A DNA stretch of 38,035 nucleotides. Origin: Loktanella sp. Its GTDB lineage: Bacteria > Pseudomonadota > Alphaproteobacteria > Rhodobacterales > Rhodobacteraceae. Positions 26,576 to 34,706 of this stretch are shown here, piece after piece. Position numbers and translations under genes: made by a program. The notes under the pieces are model-generated. The model did no database searches and was not told the origin of the DNA. It saw nothing but the letters and a program-made list of their open reading frames with translations. Where the stretch lies: contig JAGXIQ010000139.1 of the NCBI GenBank assembly GCA_024635625.1, positions 1 through 38,035 of the forward strand, read 5' to 3'. Each line of letters starts with the position of its first letter. The first letter of the stretch is position 1.

Positions 26576-29341
26576 TTAGCCCGGCAGTGTAAGAGCGTAC
26601 GTCTTGCCGCGCTTGACGAAGTTCAGCGCAGAATCGCCGATGGCGGTGACCTGACCGCCGTCAAGGCTGCTGCCAACTTCGACCTTGACGTAGCGTCCGT
26701 TCCCAAGGCGGATCAGCGCACGTCTTTGGTTCGGTTTGCCATAAACACCGACAAGGTTCATCTGCCGCAGGTTTATCGCGTTATCGACAGTCGCGGCTCG
26801 GGCCACGCCACCGGGTACGTTACCACTGGGCGCGACGATTGTCGGCGGTGCGGGCGTTGCTGCGACAGCTGCCGTGCGCGTCGGTGCTGCGACGGCTGGT
26901 GCCGTTGCGGGGGTTGCGCGGGCGACGACCTGCGCGAAATTTCGCGGCCGCGGGGCGGGACGACGGGCAACACTGACAGCAAGAGCTGTGCGGTTGGAAA
27001 AGTTACTGCGCGGGGCTGCGGCTGCGATTGCTGCTGCAACAGCATTGATGTCGATGGTGGGCTCTGGCGCTGGTTCCTCTGCTGCGATTTCAGCCTCGGG
27101 CGCTTCGGGAACAGCTTCTGGCGCTAGGCTCGCTGGACGCAGCACCGGACGTGCCCCCGTATAGGCGGCGATAACTTCTTGGACAGCGGGTGTAATGTCG
27201 GTTGGACGCAGTTGGGGCCGCACACCAGTAAACACGATCGGCGTGGCGGCGGCTTCGTCAGACGTCGCGGGTGTTGCTGTTGCCGCTGCTGGTGCCGCGT
27301 CGGCGGGTCGCAGCACAGGGCGTACTGGCGGTGGCCCCGCGACGAAGGCCGTGTCCTCTGCCGGATCAACTGGCGAGGTCGCAGTCTCGGTTAGATCGGC
27401 GGGCCGCAGCGTGGGAGAGATTGGTGGCGTGGCAACGGTGGGCACAACGACGGTTCCTGGGCGCAGAATGGGACGTAGATCAGGGCTACCCGCAAAAACG
27501 ACAGCGCCTTGCGGGGTCAATGTGCCTTCAGGGGTTGCGAGGATATTGCCGCGGTCATCGCGGGCAAAGATGACGTTTGGACCGGGGGGCGGTGGTGGGG
27601 TTGCAATGACTGCGTCAGGTTGCACAGTGTCGATGGCTGGCATCTCTGGCTGCGGCAACGCATCAGGGGCGAGGACGTCTGCGACAGGACCAACCCCTTC
27701 AAGCACTGCTGTGCGCGGGACGACCGATATTCGCGGTGCGCGCTGATAAACGCCGGTGGCAGCATAGATGCGGTCGGCCTCGTCGGGCGATAATACGCGC
27801 GCGGCGGGGGCACGGACCACAGGCAGTGGCGGCGCCTCTACCACCGTATCCTGATCAGGCAGCACGGCAGAGGGTGCGGCCGCTGTCGGCGTTTCGAGTA
27901 CTGGGATATCAGCCGGTGCTGCAGCATCTTCTGCGGCAGCAGTGGGAGTCGATACGTCCGCTGTTGAAATAGTCGCGGCGTCCGCCGCATCCGCGACCTG
28001 CGTATCCTCGGACCCGCCACGGAACCAACCGGCAATCCCGCCGGGCGGAAGGGTCGAAGCCCATAGACCAATCAGAAGCAAGACCAGTAAAAGGATCGCC
28101 GTCAGGATCAGCCCAAGGAAGCGCGGTTTCCCGCGGGTTGGTGCAACGGCCGATTCTGTCTCTGGAACAGGTGCAGTTCTACGGTCCGAGCGGGGCGCCG
28201 CAGATGCAGTTGCAGCGACCGCAGCCGCCAAACGACCCACTGCAACGGGTGATGACGGCGGTGCTGCCATTGGTGCGGCAGCTGCCGTCAAGGCAGAAAC
28301 CGGCGCCTCTGCCGCAGTTTCAATGCGTAATGCCGAGGTGGACGAAGCGCGGCCCTTACCGATCAGGGGCGGTGGCGGCTCCTTGCGACGGGTGAACAGC
28401 GGCTCTTCAGCGGGTGGCGGTATCGGTGTGGCAGCTAGTCGCGCAGGGGCTTGGACCGCGTCCTGATCTGTGGTGGCCATTGCTGGACGTGCGGGTGCTT
28501 CTGGCGTGATGCGTAGCGTCGCTGTCGCCGAGCGCTGTTCGGCTGATTTAGGTGCGCTGGCCATAGCCTTAGCCAAAGTCGCAACTTGTGGACCAGTGGT
28601 GGTCGCTATTTCTTTCGCAGAGGCAGGCGCGGCAGGCGCCACGCTACTGCGTGACGCAAAGACAGGAGCTTCGGCCGGAGATTTTACGCTAGCGGCTATG
28701 TCTTTTTCTGGCACGACGTCGGTCGATGCGCTGGTCACTTCTGCATCGTCAGTAGAGGGCGTATTGGCGTTTGATGCCTGAGCGACGTCGACTTGTGCTG
28801 TGGCCAGTTCAGGTATTGTGGCGATTCCGGTCTGGATGACTGGACGGTCGTCGCGGCTGATGTTTTCGTCCCGTGCTTCAAACAAGGGTCCAAAGAACAC
28901 CTCTCCTGGGAATGTATTGGTGTCTGGCACGGCCACACAGGCGACCGGGTCGAAATCATGTTCGATGGCAAAGGCTTCTGCCTCGTTCAGCGTCTCTTGG
29001 GCGACGGCGGCGACATAGGTTTTCCCGTTGCGGCGATAATCGTCGATGACGAGTTCGTGCAGGGCATAGGGCGTTTCGCCCTCCAGCGCCTTTTCCACGT
29101 CGGCACGGGTCGTCTTTTCCGTCTCAAGCGTCATGAAACGGATCTGTTCGGCGGGGATGACCAGCTTGCATCGCAGCCCAGTGGGCGACAACGTCAGCGC
29201 CTTTGCGCGAAGGTCTGCAAGGGCTGTCGACAGGTCCGGCGAATCAAGCGGGACCTCGCCCACAAGGTGCCAGCCATCTGGAACGCGATGCAGCAGCGCG
29301 ATACCGTCGAAAGAGAGCGAGAGAGCGAAATCAGGTGTCAT
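26576..29341 (-). CDS. Large single-pass membrane protein with GspL/PilM-like and PilP/GspC-like ends
   Basis: The 921-residue protein is not assignable to a named family by eye. Residues 1-155 look like a cytoplasmic GspL/PilM-type fold: CKLVIPAEQIRFMTLET and then KALEGETPYALHELVIDDYR follow the pattern of GspL (aliphatic-Pro-Ala-Glu, then A-x-E-x-E-x-P-Y). Residues 160-405 are Ala/Pro/Thr-rich. A single membrane helix follows at about 407-429 (LGLILTAILLLVLLLIGLWA). The presumed periplasmic part contains a Pro-rich stalk with five RPxLRP-type motifs (residues 620-740) and ends in a folded domain, 850-921, with MNLVGVYGKPNQRRALIRLG and GDSALNFVKRGKTYALTLPG, resembling the HR/PilP beta domain. 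The start at 29341 is chosen because upstream codons translate to an arginine/cysteine-rich stretch unlike the rest. No other secretion or pilus genes are nearby. Confidence 0.85.
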   Translation of the reverse strand: MTPDFALSLSFDGIALLHRVPDGWHLVGEVPLDSPDLSTALADLRAKALTLSPTGLRCKLVIPAEQIRFMTLETEKTTRADVEKALEGETPYALHELVIDDYRRNGKTYVAAVAQETLNEAEAFAIEHDFDPVACVAVPDTNTFPGEVFFGPLFEARDENISRDDRPVIQTGIATIPELATAQVDVAQASNANTPSTDDAEVTSASTDVVPEKDIAASVKSPAEAPVFASRSSVAPAAPASAKEIATTTGPQVATLAKAMASAPKSAEQRSATATLRITPEAPARPAMATTDQDAVQAPARLAATPIPPPAEEPLFTRRKEPPPPLIGKGRASSTSALRIETAAEAPVSALTAAAAPMAAPPSSPVAVGRLAAAVAATASAAPRSDRRTAPVPETESAVAPTRGKPRFLGLILTAILLLVLLLIGLWASTLPPGGIAGWFRGGSEDTQVADAADAATISTADVSTPTAAAEDAAAPADIPVLETPTAAAPSAVLPDQDTVVEAPPLPVVRAPAARVLSPDEADRIYAATGVYQRAPRISVVPRTAVLEGVGPVADVLAPDALPQPEMPAIDTVQPDAVIATPPPPPGPNVIFARDDRGNILATPEGTLTPQGAVVFAGSPDLRPILRPGTVVVPTVATPPISPTLRPADLTETATSPVDPAEDTAFVAGPPPVRPVLRPADAAPAAATATPATSDEAAATPIVFTGVRPQLRPTDITPAVQEVIAAYTGARPVLRPASLAPEAVPEAPEAEIAAEEPAPEPTIDINAVAAAIAAAAPRSNFSNRTALAVSVARRPAPRPRNFAQVVARATPATAPAVAAPTRTAAVAATPAPPTIVAPSGNVPGGVARAATVDNAINLRQMNLVGVYGKPNQRRALIRLGNGRYVKVEVGSSLDGGQVTAIGDSALNFVKRGKTYALTLPG

Positions 29342-29487
29342 CGAATGGCCATAGGTCCCAGCGCATTGCAAAAAAATTCTAATTTTCCGTTGACGCAGGT
29401 TAGCGCAGTATCGCGCCGGGGCCAAGCAATTCGCGGACAAGGTGGCGCTACCTTGCCGGCCCATCCTTCATCAGAAAGATCGAACCC

Positions 29488-30177
29488 ATGAGACCGAACC
29501 CGACCGCCACTGCGCTGCTTCTTTGCGCGCTTGCCCTGCCTGCCGCAGCGCAAGAGGCCACCCTGACAGTCTCCGGCACCGGAGAAGTCGCAATCGCCCC
29601 TGATATGGCGCGCATCTCGTTGGGCGTCGTTGCACAGGCACCCACTGCCGCCGAAGCCGTTCGTGCCATGAGCGCGGATATTGAAAAGGTATTATCCAGT
29701 CTGTCAGACGCCGGTGTGGCACAGGATAATATCCAGACCAGCGGACTGCGCGTGGATGTGCAGCAAACCTATGACGAGGCGACGCAGGCGACTCGTATTA
29801 CCGGCTACATTGCTACGACGGACGTTAGCGTGTCCGTGATGAACCTTGCGACGCTGGGACAGACCCTTGATGCTGTTGTGCAAGAAGGCGCAAACCATAT
29901 GAATGGGCTGACCTTTGATTTGCAGGACCGCAAGCCTGCGCTTGACGATGCCCGCCGTGCGGCGGTGTCCGATGCCGCTGATAAGGCGACGCTGTACGCC
30001 CAAGCGGCTGGTTTGGCGCTGGGGCAGATCCAAACCCTGACTGAGGGCATCACCGGCGGCGGCGTACCGCAGCCTCTTATGCGTATGGCGATGGATTCAG
30101 CTGAAAAGATTCCCGTGGCCGCAGGCCTTGTGACCATCAGTGCGGACGTCACGATCACCTACGGTTTGGGCGAATAA
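29488..30177 (+). CDS. SIMPL-domain (DUF541) periplasmic protein
   Basis: The 229-residue protein has a cleavable signal peptide (ATALLLCALALPAAAQ) and the SIMPL/DUF541 domain: LTVSGTGEVAIAPDMARISL at the N terminus, a central NIQTSGLRVDVQQTYDE, and LTFDLQDRKPALDDARRAAV before the C-terminal strands. Family members such as BP26/OMP28 of Brucella and YggE of E. coli form ring-like periplasmic oligomers and are linked to oxidative stress; the molecular role is still unclear. It is divergent from the 921-residue membrane protein gene. Confidence 0.92.
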   Translation: MRPNPTATALLLCALALPAAAQEATLTVSGTGEVAIAPDMARISLGVVAQAPTAAEAVRAMSADIEKVLSSLSDAGVAQDNIQTSGLRVDVQQTYDEATQATRITGYIATTDVSVSVMNLATLGQTLDAVVQEGANHMNGLTFDLQDRKPALDDARRAAVSDAADKATLYAQAAGLALGQIQTLTEGITGGGVPQPLMRMAMDSAEKIPVAAGLVTISADVTITYGLGE

Positions 30178-30185
30178 ACAGGGCA

Positions 30186-30216
30186 GGGCGGGCCGTTAAA
30201 GGCCCGCCCGTTTTTT
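30186..30216 (+). terminator. Rho-independent terminator after the SIMPL gene
   Basis: GGGCGGGCC at 30186-30194 pairs with GGCCCGCCC at 30201-30209 around a six-base loop, and a six-T run follows. It lies nine bases after the SIMPL stop and directly abuts the stop codon of the convergent metY-type gene. Confidence 0.93.
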
Positions 30217-30217
30217 G

Positions 30218-31510
30218 TCAGGCGGTGGCTTTGGCCAGCGCCTGATCCAGATCCGCTATTAAATCGTTTGCGTCCTCAATCCCGATAGAGACGCGCACGA
30301 TTTCCGGTGCTGCGCCGGCCGCCCGCTGACGGTCTTCGTCCAATTGGCGGTGGGTTGTGGACGCGGGGTGGATGACCAGGCTGCGCGTATCGCCAAGGTT
30401 GGCGACGTGGCTGAAAATTTCCAGCGCATCGATCAGTTTCATGCACGCTTCGTAGCCACCTTTGACTGCAAAGGTGAAAAGCCCGCCGGCACCCTTTGGA
30501 CAAACCTTGGCTACGCGGTCAAAATACTTGCTGCTTTTCAGACCTGCATAGGTGACGTAGTCAACGCGGTCGTCCGCCTCTAGCCACGCTGCGATCTTTT
30601 CGGCGTTCTGCACATGACGCGTCATGCGTAGGGACAGCGTTTCGATTCCCATCAGCGTGTAGTGCGCAGCCTGTGGATTCATGGTCATGCCTAGGTCGCG
30701 AAGACCGATGGCGATGCCGTGAAACGTAAAGGCAAGGTGGCCGAAAGTTTCAGCAAACTTCAACCCATGGTAGGCTGGTTCGGGCTGCGAGAGTGATGGG
30801 AACTTGTCAGAAGCGGTCCAGTCGAACTTGCCTGAATCAACGACGCAGCCGCCCGTGACGGTACCGTTGCCAGTCAGGTATTTGGTGGTGGAATGGACAA
30901 CCAGCGTTGCACCCAGCTCTATCGGGCGACACAGGTAAGGTGTCGCTGTCGTGTTATCGATGATAAGGGGGATGCCCGCCGCGTCGGCGATATCGGCAAT
31001 AGCGCGCACGTCCATGATATAGCCGCCAGGGTTCGCGATAGCCTCGCCAAAAATAGCTTGGGTGTTATCGTCGATAGCGGCCCTTACGGCGTCCAGATCG
31101 TCAAAGTCTACGAAGGTCGCTGACCAGCCAAAGCGCTTGATCGTCTGGGAAAATTGCGTGACCGTGCCGCCATAAAGGCGGGTTGACGCAATAATGTTCT
31201 TGCCTGGTGCCATCAATGGGAACAGCGCCATCAGCTGTGCCGCATGTCCGGACGAACAGCAGACCGCACCTGCGCCACCTTCAAGTGTGGCGATACGTTC
31301 CTGTAACGCTGCGACCGTTGGGTTTGTCAGTCGCGAATAAATGTATCCGACTTCTTGCAGATTAAACAAAGCCGCTGCGTGGTCAGCGTCACGAAAAACG
31401 TAGGCTGTTGTCTGATAGATCGGCACTTGGCGCGCACCGGTGGCGGGGTCGGGGCGAGCGCCCGCGTGGATCTGCAGTGTGTCGAATCCGTAGGTTGGTC
31501 CGTCGGTCAT
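30218..31510 (-). CDS. metY: O-acetylhomoserine sulfhydrylase (PLP, Cys/Met metabolism family)
   Basis: The 430-residue enzyme replaces the acetyl group of O-acetylhomoserine with sulphide to make homocysteine, a direct route to methionine. The PLP lysine is K210 in VVHSTTKYLTGNGT, and YSRLTNPTVAALQERIATLE is the conserved N-terminal pyridoxal/phosphate region of the family. Length and the internal insertion near SGKFDWTASDKFPSLSQPEP are typical of OAH sulfhydrylases rather than of shorter cystathionine gamma-synthases. O-acetylserine sulfhydrylase side activity is common. The 77-base region upstream is shared with the divergent VOC gene; I could not fit a SAM riboswitch in it. Confidence 0.93.
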   Translation of the reverse strand: MTDGPTYGFDTLQIHAGARPDPATGARQVPIYQTTAYVFRDADHAAALFNLQEVGYIYSRLTNPTVAALQERIATLEGGAGAVCCSSGHAAQLMALFPLMAPGKNIIASTRLYGGTVTQFSQTIKRFGWSATFVDFDDLDAVRAAIDDNTQAIFGEAIANPGGYIMDVRAIADIADAAGIPLIIDNTTATPYLCRPIELGATLVVHSTTKYLTGNGTVTGGCVVDSGKFDWTASDKFPSLSQPEPAYHGLKFAETFGHLAFTFHGIAIGLRDLGMTMNPQAAHYTLMGIETLSLRMTRHVQNAEKIAAWLEADDRVDYVTYAGLKSSKYFDRVAKVCPKGAGGLFTFAVKGGYEACMKLIDALEIFSHVANLGDTRSLVIHPASTTHRQLDEDRQRAAGAAPEIVRVSIGIEDANDLIADLDQALAKATA

Positions 31511-31587
31511 GTTTCTCTCCCTTTGAAAAGCCTCTCGCAGGGTTTAGGTGTTTCCGCACCGTCACTCAACGCCCAAGGACAGCACTG

Positions 31588-32001
31588 ATGCCACACCCCT
31601 TTCATTTCGCCTATCATGTCACCGATCTGGACGAGGCACGGGAATTCTACACCGGTGCTCTGGGGGCTACAGAGGGCCGATCGACCGAGACATGGGTCGA
31701 TTTTGATTTTTACGGTCATCAATTATCGCTGCACCTTGGTGAACCTTTCGAGAATGCAGCGACAGGTAAGGTGGGCGATCACATGGTCCCTATGCCCCAC
31801 TTCGGCGTCGTACTGCCGCTAGAAGAATGGACAGTGCTGGTGGGACGTCTGGAAGAGCGGCAGACAGATTTCATCCTTGCCCCCTCTGTTCGCTTTAAGG
31901 GTGAACCTGGCGAACAGTGGACGATGTTCTTTCGAGATCCGTCTGGCAATCCTATAGAGGTCAAGGGCTTCGCTGACGATGCTGCAATTTTTGCACGGTA
32001 A
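31588..32001 (+). CDS. VOC-family (glyoxalase/dioxygenase-like) protein
   Basis: The 137-residue protein has the vicinal-oxygen-chelate fold signature: FHFAYHVTDLDEAREFYTGA at the start, HFGVVLPLEEW in the centre and FFRDPSGNPIEVKGFAD at the end. H8 or H10, H91 and the late Glu in NPIEVKGF are likely metal ligands. Such proteins include glyoxalases, extradiol dioxygenases and antibiotic-binding proteins; the substrate here is unknown. The start at 31588 begins at the conserved N terminus. The longer in-frame opening upstream runs through the metY promoter and lacks family similarity. Confidence 0.88.
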   Translation: MPHPFHFAYHVTDLDEAREFYTGALGATEGRSTETWVDFDFYGHQLSLHLGEPFENAATGKVGDHMVPMPHFGVVLPLEEWTVLVGRLEERQTDFILAPSVRFKGEPGEQWTMFFRDPSGNPIEVKGFADDAAIFAR

Positions 32002-32092
32002 ATCGGTCAGCATCTTCGTCTTCTGGTTGCGAATGCGCTAACGGCAGGGCCGTGCGCCCGCTATGACGCCGGCATCCATCACCATTACTGCG

Positions 32093-33094
32093 TTACCGAG
32101 ACCAGAAACCGGCCGATTTGATTTGGTTGCGAATCTGGCTTTCGCGTTTTGGCAGATCGTTGCGATCGAACATTGCCCGCACTTTTTGTCCGCGCCCCTG
32201 ATATATCATCCGCTTAAACGCATCGTGACCCTTCAGGTGTTTCTTGATCTTGTTGGGGGCCGTGACCGCCTCCATCACTTGCACGGCTGCATCGCTTTCG
32301 CGGGCATAGAAAAGAGGCAGAAGGCGGTAGTGGCATGTCACGTCGCCGTCCAAGCCATCCAGTTCTGGCCCCGGACGTCCACCGCCGAAGCTGTGGATCA
32401 CCAGCGGTAGCACCACTTGGTCCAGCCACGGGTCAAGTGGCTGGATCACCAGTTCCGGCGGTGCATCGTCGCGCACCGCCACGGCGTAATCCAGAAACCT
32501 GCGGTGAAATGCCACCGGGTCGGCACCAAAGAACCAACCCGCGTTGAAATACAGGTACCGTTCCCAATAATCATCTGGCTTTGTCGTATCGAGGCTGCTG
32601 TCGAAATCCAGCCCGAACTTTTCGTAAAGCGATTTCCAGACCGCTGTGTAGCCGGGCCAGTACAGCTCTTCCTGCGGCCAAGTACCTTTGCGCCGCATTG
32701 ATGCGGCAGGGCGGTCGAAATCAAAAGTGAAAGCGGCGATTTCACCGGTGATCAGCGTATCGGTGTCGAAAAAGATAAAGGGCTCGCCCGCGGGCAAAAC
32801 CGACAGCCCCTCGATCTTGTTGCCGTATGGATATTTGGTGCCAAAGGTAGTGGAAGTGAAAGGCACCACTTCTGCCCCCATGTCGATCAGCGCCTCGCGG
32901 ATGACAGGTGTCATCGAAGGGTCGTTATCCCAAAGGGGCCCCATCTGCGGCTCTGCTACAAAGACCCGGCCTGCAAAACCCGGAGACATCTCGCGCAAGG
33001 ATGCCAGAAAGACCATCGCCTCGAATTGCAGGCGTCCGCCTTGCCCCACGATCATGATGTTGAAGGACCCTTGCCCGGCCTGCGCCTGTGTCAT
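32093..33094 (-). CDS. GT-A-like glycosyltransferase or nucleotide-sugar-binding protein
   Basis: The 333-residue protein (from the ATG at 33094) shows a Rossmann-like N terminus, FNIMIVGQGGRLQFEAMVFL, and a D-x-D element in FIFFDTDTLITGE at about residue 125, the metal and sugar-nucleotide site of GT-A enzymes such as GT8. The rest is rich in aromatic residues (DDYWERYLYFNAGWFFGADP), as in acceptor-binding domains, and has a basic C terminus. There is no signal peptide. Donor and acceptor are unknown, and no polysaccharide genes lie next to it. An alternative ATG at 33145 adds 17 residues; neither start has a strong ribosome site, so the N terminus is uncertain. Confidence 0.78.
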   Translation of the reverse strand: MTQAQAGQGSFNIMIVGQGGRLQFEAMVFLASLREMSPGFAGRVFVAEPQMGPLWDNDPSMTPVIREALIDMGAEVVPFTSTTFGTKYPYGNKIEGLSVLPAGEPFIFFDTDTLITGEIAAFTFDFDRPAASMRRKGTWPQEELYWPGYTAVWKSLYEKFGLDFDSSLDTTKPDDYWERYLYFNAGWFFGADPVAFHRRFLDYAVAVRDDAPPELVIQPLDPWLDQVVLPLVIHSFGGGRPGPELDGLDGDVTCHYRLLPLFYARESDAAVQVMEAVTAPNKIKKHLKGHDAFKRMIYQGRGQKVRAMFDRNDLPKRESQIRNQIKSAGFWSR

Positions 33095-33483
33095 GATCCT
33101 GCTGCCCCGTTCGTGAATTTGCCGCACACTAGCGTTGTCATTCATGCAAGGCCAGCCGCGTTATCGTGGCTTTTGTCTGCAAAGAACGCCCGAAAAACTG
33201 TACCGTACAGGCGGGTCAATTTAACGCCAGATGCCAGTTTAGTTCCGACCGGGCATCGACAGGGCCAGTTGTCGACGCGCTTGGAAAAACGGCTACGCCA
33301 TCTGCCACCTGCTCGTCCTGGCCATTTGTGCGCAATTCTATTGCGCTTGCGCCTTGCGTTCCGGTCGCTGCCTGCGCCTTAATCGCCGCTAACTATCGCG
33401 ATACCGGGATGACCCGACTTACCCAACGCACGATGTCCAACAGACGGCGCGACTTTTTGATAACCGACAATGGAGAAGACAGC
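33095..33483. promoter_or_regulatory. 389-base intergenic region upstream of the Liv-type operon
   Basis: No convincing gene is present: the plus-strand frame that stays open into the importer gene translates to a Cys/Arg/Pro-mixed peptide unlike a protein domain. The region holds a perfect 13-base dyad at 33198-33210, and probably the promoters of the two divergent units. A ribosome site, GGAGA, precedes the importer start at 33484. I found no clear -35/-10 pair and only a weak sigma-54-like match. Confidence 0.6.
33198..33210. promoter_or_regulatory. Candidate operator, 13-base perfect dyad
   Basis: CTGTACCGTACAG is a perfect 6-bp inverted repeat around a single centre base, about 104 bases upstream of the glycosyltransferase start and 273 bases upstream of the importer binding protein gene. 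A dimeric regulator may bind here; the regulator is not identified. Confidence 0.4.
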
Positions 33484-34674
33484 ATGACTTTGACCCAGCA
33501 ACTCGTTGCCACCACGGCCCTAACATTAGGGTTCGCCACTGCCGTCGCAGCGCAGGACGTGCCGATTTCGGCGCAGGATGACGTGCTGAAAATTGGGCTT
33601 GTTCTGACATTGTCTGGTCCAGCCGCCGCCTTGGGCGAGCAAGCACGCAACGGTTTTATGTTGGCGGCCGAACGGATGGGCGACATGGGCGGGGTGCCGA
33701 CTGAGATTACAATAGTCGATGATGAACAGCGCCCAGATTTGGCGTCCGACAAAGCCCGAGAATTAGTTCAGCGCGATAATGTGGACTTTGTGGTCGGGAC
33801 GATCTTTTCCAACATCCTTACGGCGATCTACCAGCCGGTGACGGAATCCGGCACCATCCTTATTTCGCCCAATGCCGGTCCGTCGAACTTTGCTGGGGCG
33901 GGCTGCAATCCGAATTTTTTCGCGACCTCTTATCAGAATGACCAGAACCACGAGGTGATGGGCGCTTATGCGGAAACCCAAGGCTACAAGAACGTGTTCC
34001 TGCTGGCCCCAAACTATCAGGCGGGCCAAGACAGTTTGGCAGGGTTCAAGCATTCCTACACTGGCGCTGTGGCGGGAGAGGTCTTTACTGAACTTGGTCA
34101 GCTCGACTTTTCGTCAGAGCTGGCACAGATCGCGGCGTATCAGCCAGATGCGCTGTTTGCCTTTATGCCGGGCGGCATGGGCGTCAATCTGGTCAAGCAA
34201 TTCGATCAGGCTGGGTTAGGCGCGCTGCCGTTCCTTTCGGCATTCACGGTCGACGAGACGACCTTGCCCGCGACGCAGGACGCGGCTGTCGGTCTGATGG
34301 GTGGCGCGAATTGGGCACCGGATTTGGACAACGCCGCAAATGCAGATTTTGTCGCGGCCTATATCGAAAAGTATAACGCGGTGCCCGGCAGCTATGCCAT
34401 GCATGGATATGACGCGGCCCAGTTGATCGACAGTGCTGTGCGGAAGGTGGGCGGAAATTTGACTGACCGCGACGCGCTGCATGCGGCCCTGAAAGCGGCT
34501 GATTTCACAAGCCCGCGTGGCGACTTCTCGTTTGGCGTTAACAACTTTCCGGTGCAGGACTTTTATCTTGTTGAGGCGGTGAAGCGCGAAGATGGCCTTT
34601 ACGGTACGTCGATCAAAGAGAAGATCTTTGACGATTACGTGGATACCTATGCCGCTTCCTGCACCATGAAGTGA
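33484..34674 (+). CDS. HAAT-family ABC importer substrate-binding protein (LivK-like)
   Basis: The 396-residue periplasmic protein starts with a signal peptide (MTLTQQLVATTALTLGFATA, then VAA-QD), preceded by GGAGA. The mature part is a type I periplasmic binding protein with the family start VLKIGLVLTLSGPAAALGEQ and the hinge and ligand loops FVVGTIFSNILTAIYQPV and GYDAAQLIDSAV. Cysteines in GAGCNPNFF and near the C-terminal end (AASCTMK) probably form a disulfide. It begins a five-gene operon with permeases and ATPases. The ligand could be branched-chain amino acids, but proteins of this subtype with the C-N-P-N-F segment also bind aromatic acids; sequence alone does not decide. Confidence 0.93.
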   Translation: MTLTQQLVATTALTLGFATAVAAQDVPISAQDDVLKIGLVLTLSGPAAALGEQARNGFMLAAERMGDMGGVPTEITIVDDEQRPDLASDKARELVQRDNVDFVVGTIFSNILTAIYQPVTESGTILISPNAGPSNFAGAGCNPNFFATSYQNDQNHEVMGAYAETQGYKNVFLLAPNYQAGQDSLAGFKHSYTGAVAGEVFTELGQLDFSSELAQIAAYQPDALFAFMPGGMGVNLVKQFDQAGLGALPFLSAFTVDETTLPATQDAAVGLMGGANWAPDLDNAANADFVAAYIEKYNAVPGSYAMHGYDAAQLIDSAVRKVGGNLTDRDALHAALKAADFTSPRGDFSFGVNNFPVQDFYLVEAVKREDGLYGTSIKEKIFDDYVDTYAASCTMK

Positions 34675-34706
34675 TCCCTAGGGTTTAAGTTAAAGGGGCC
34701 ACGGCC

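Noticed and set aside
27195-27746. Plus-strand open frame rich in Gly/Ala/Val opposite the 921-residue gene
   Set aside because: It is a shadow of the Ala/Pro/Thr-rich coding sequence on the minus strand; composition is biased and no domain is visible.
31511-31587. Possible SAM-II or SAM-V riboswitch upstream of metY
   Set aside because: Only a short GGTG/CACC hairpin and a CCC/GGG pairing can be drawn, and the conserved riboswitch core is not recognisable by eye. Infernal with the SAM-II and SAM-V models would decide.
33319-33334. Sigma-54-like element upstream of the Liv-type operon
   Set aside because: GG and GC are correctly spaced, but the bases in between fit poorly and the element lies 150 bases from the start codon. 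Likely chance.
33166-33483. N-terminal extension of the binding protein gene
   Set aside because: The extension has no protein-like character, and a proper signal peptide with a ribosome site starts at 33484.
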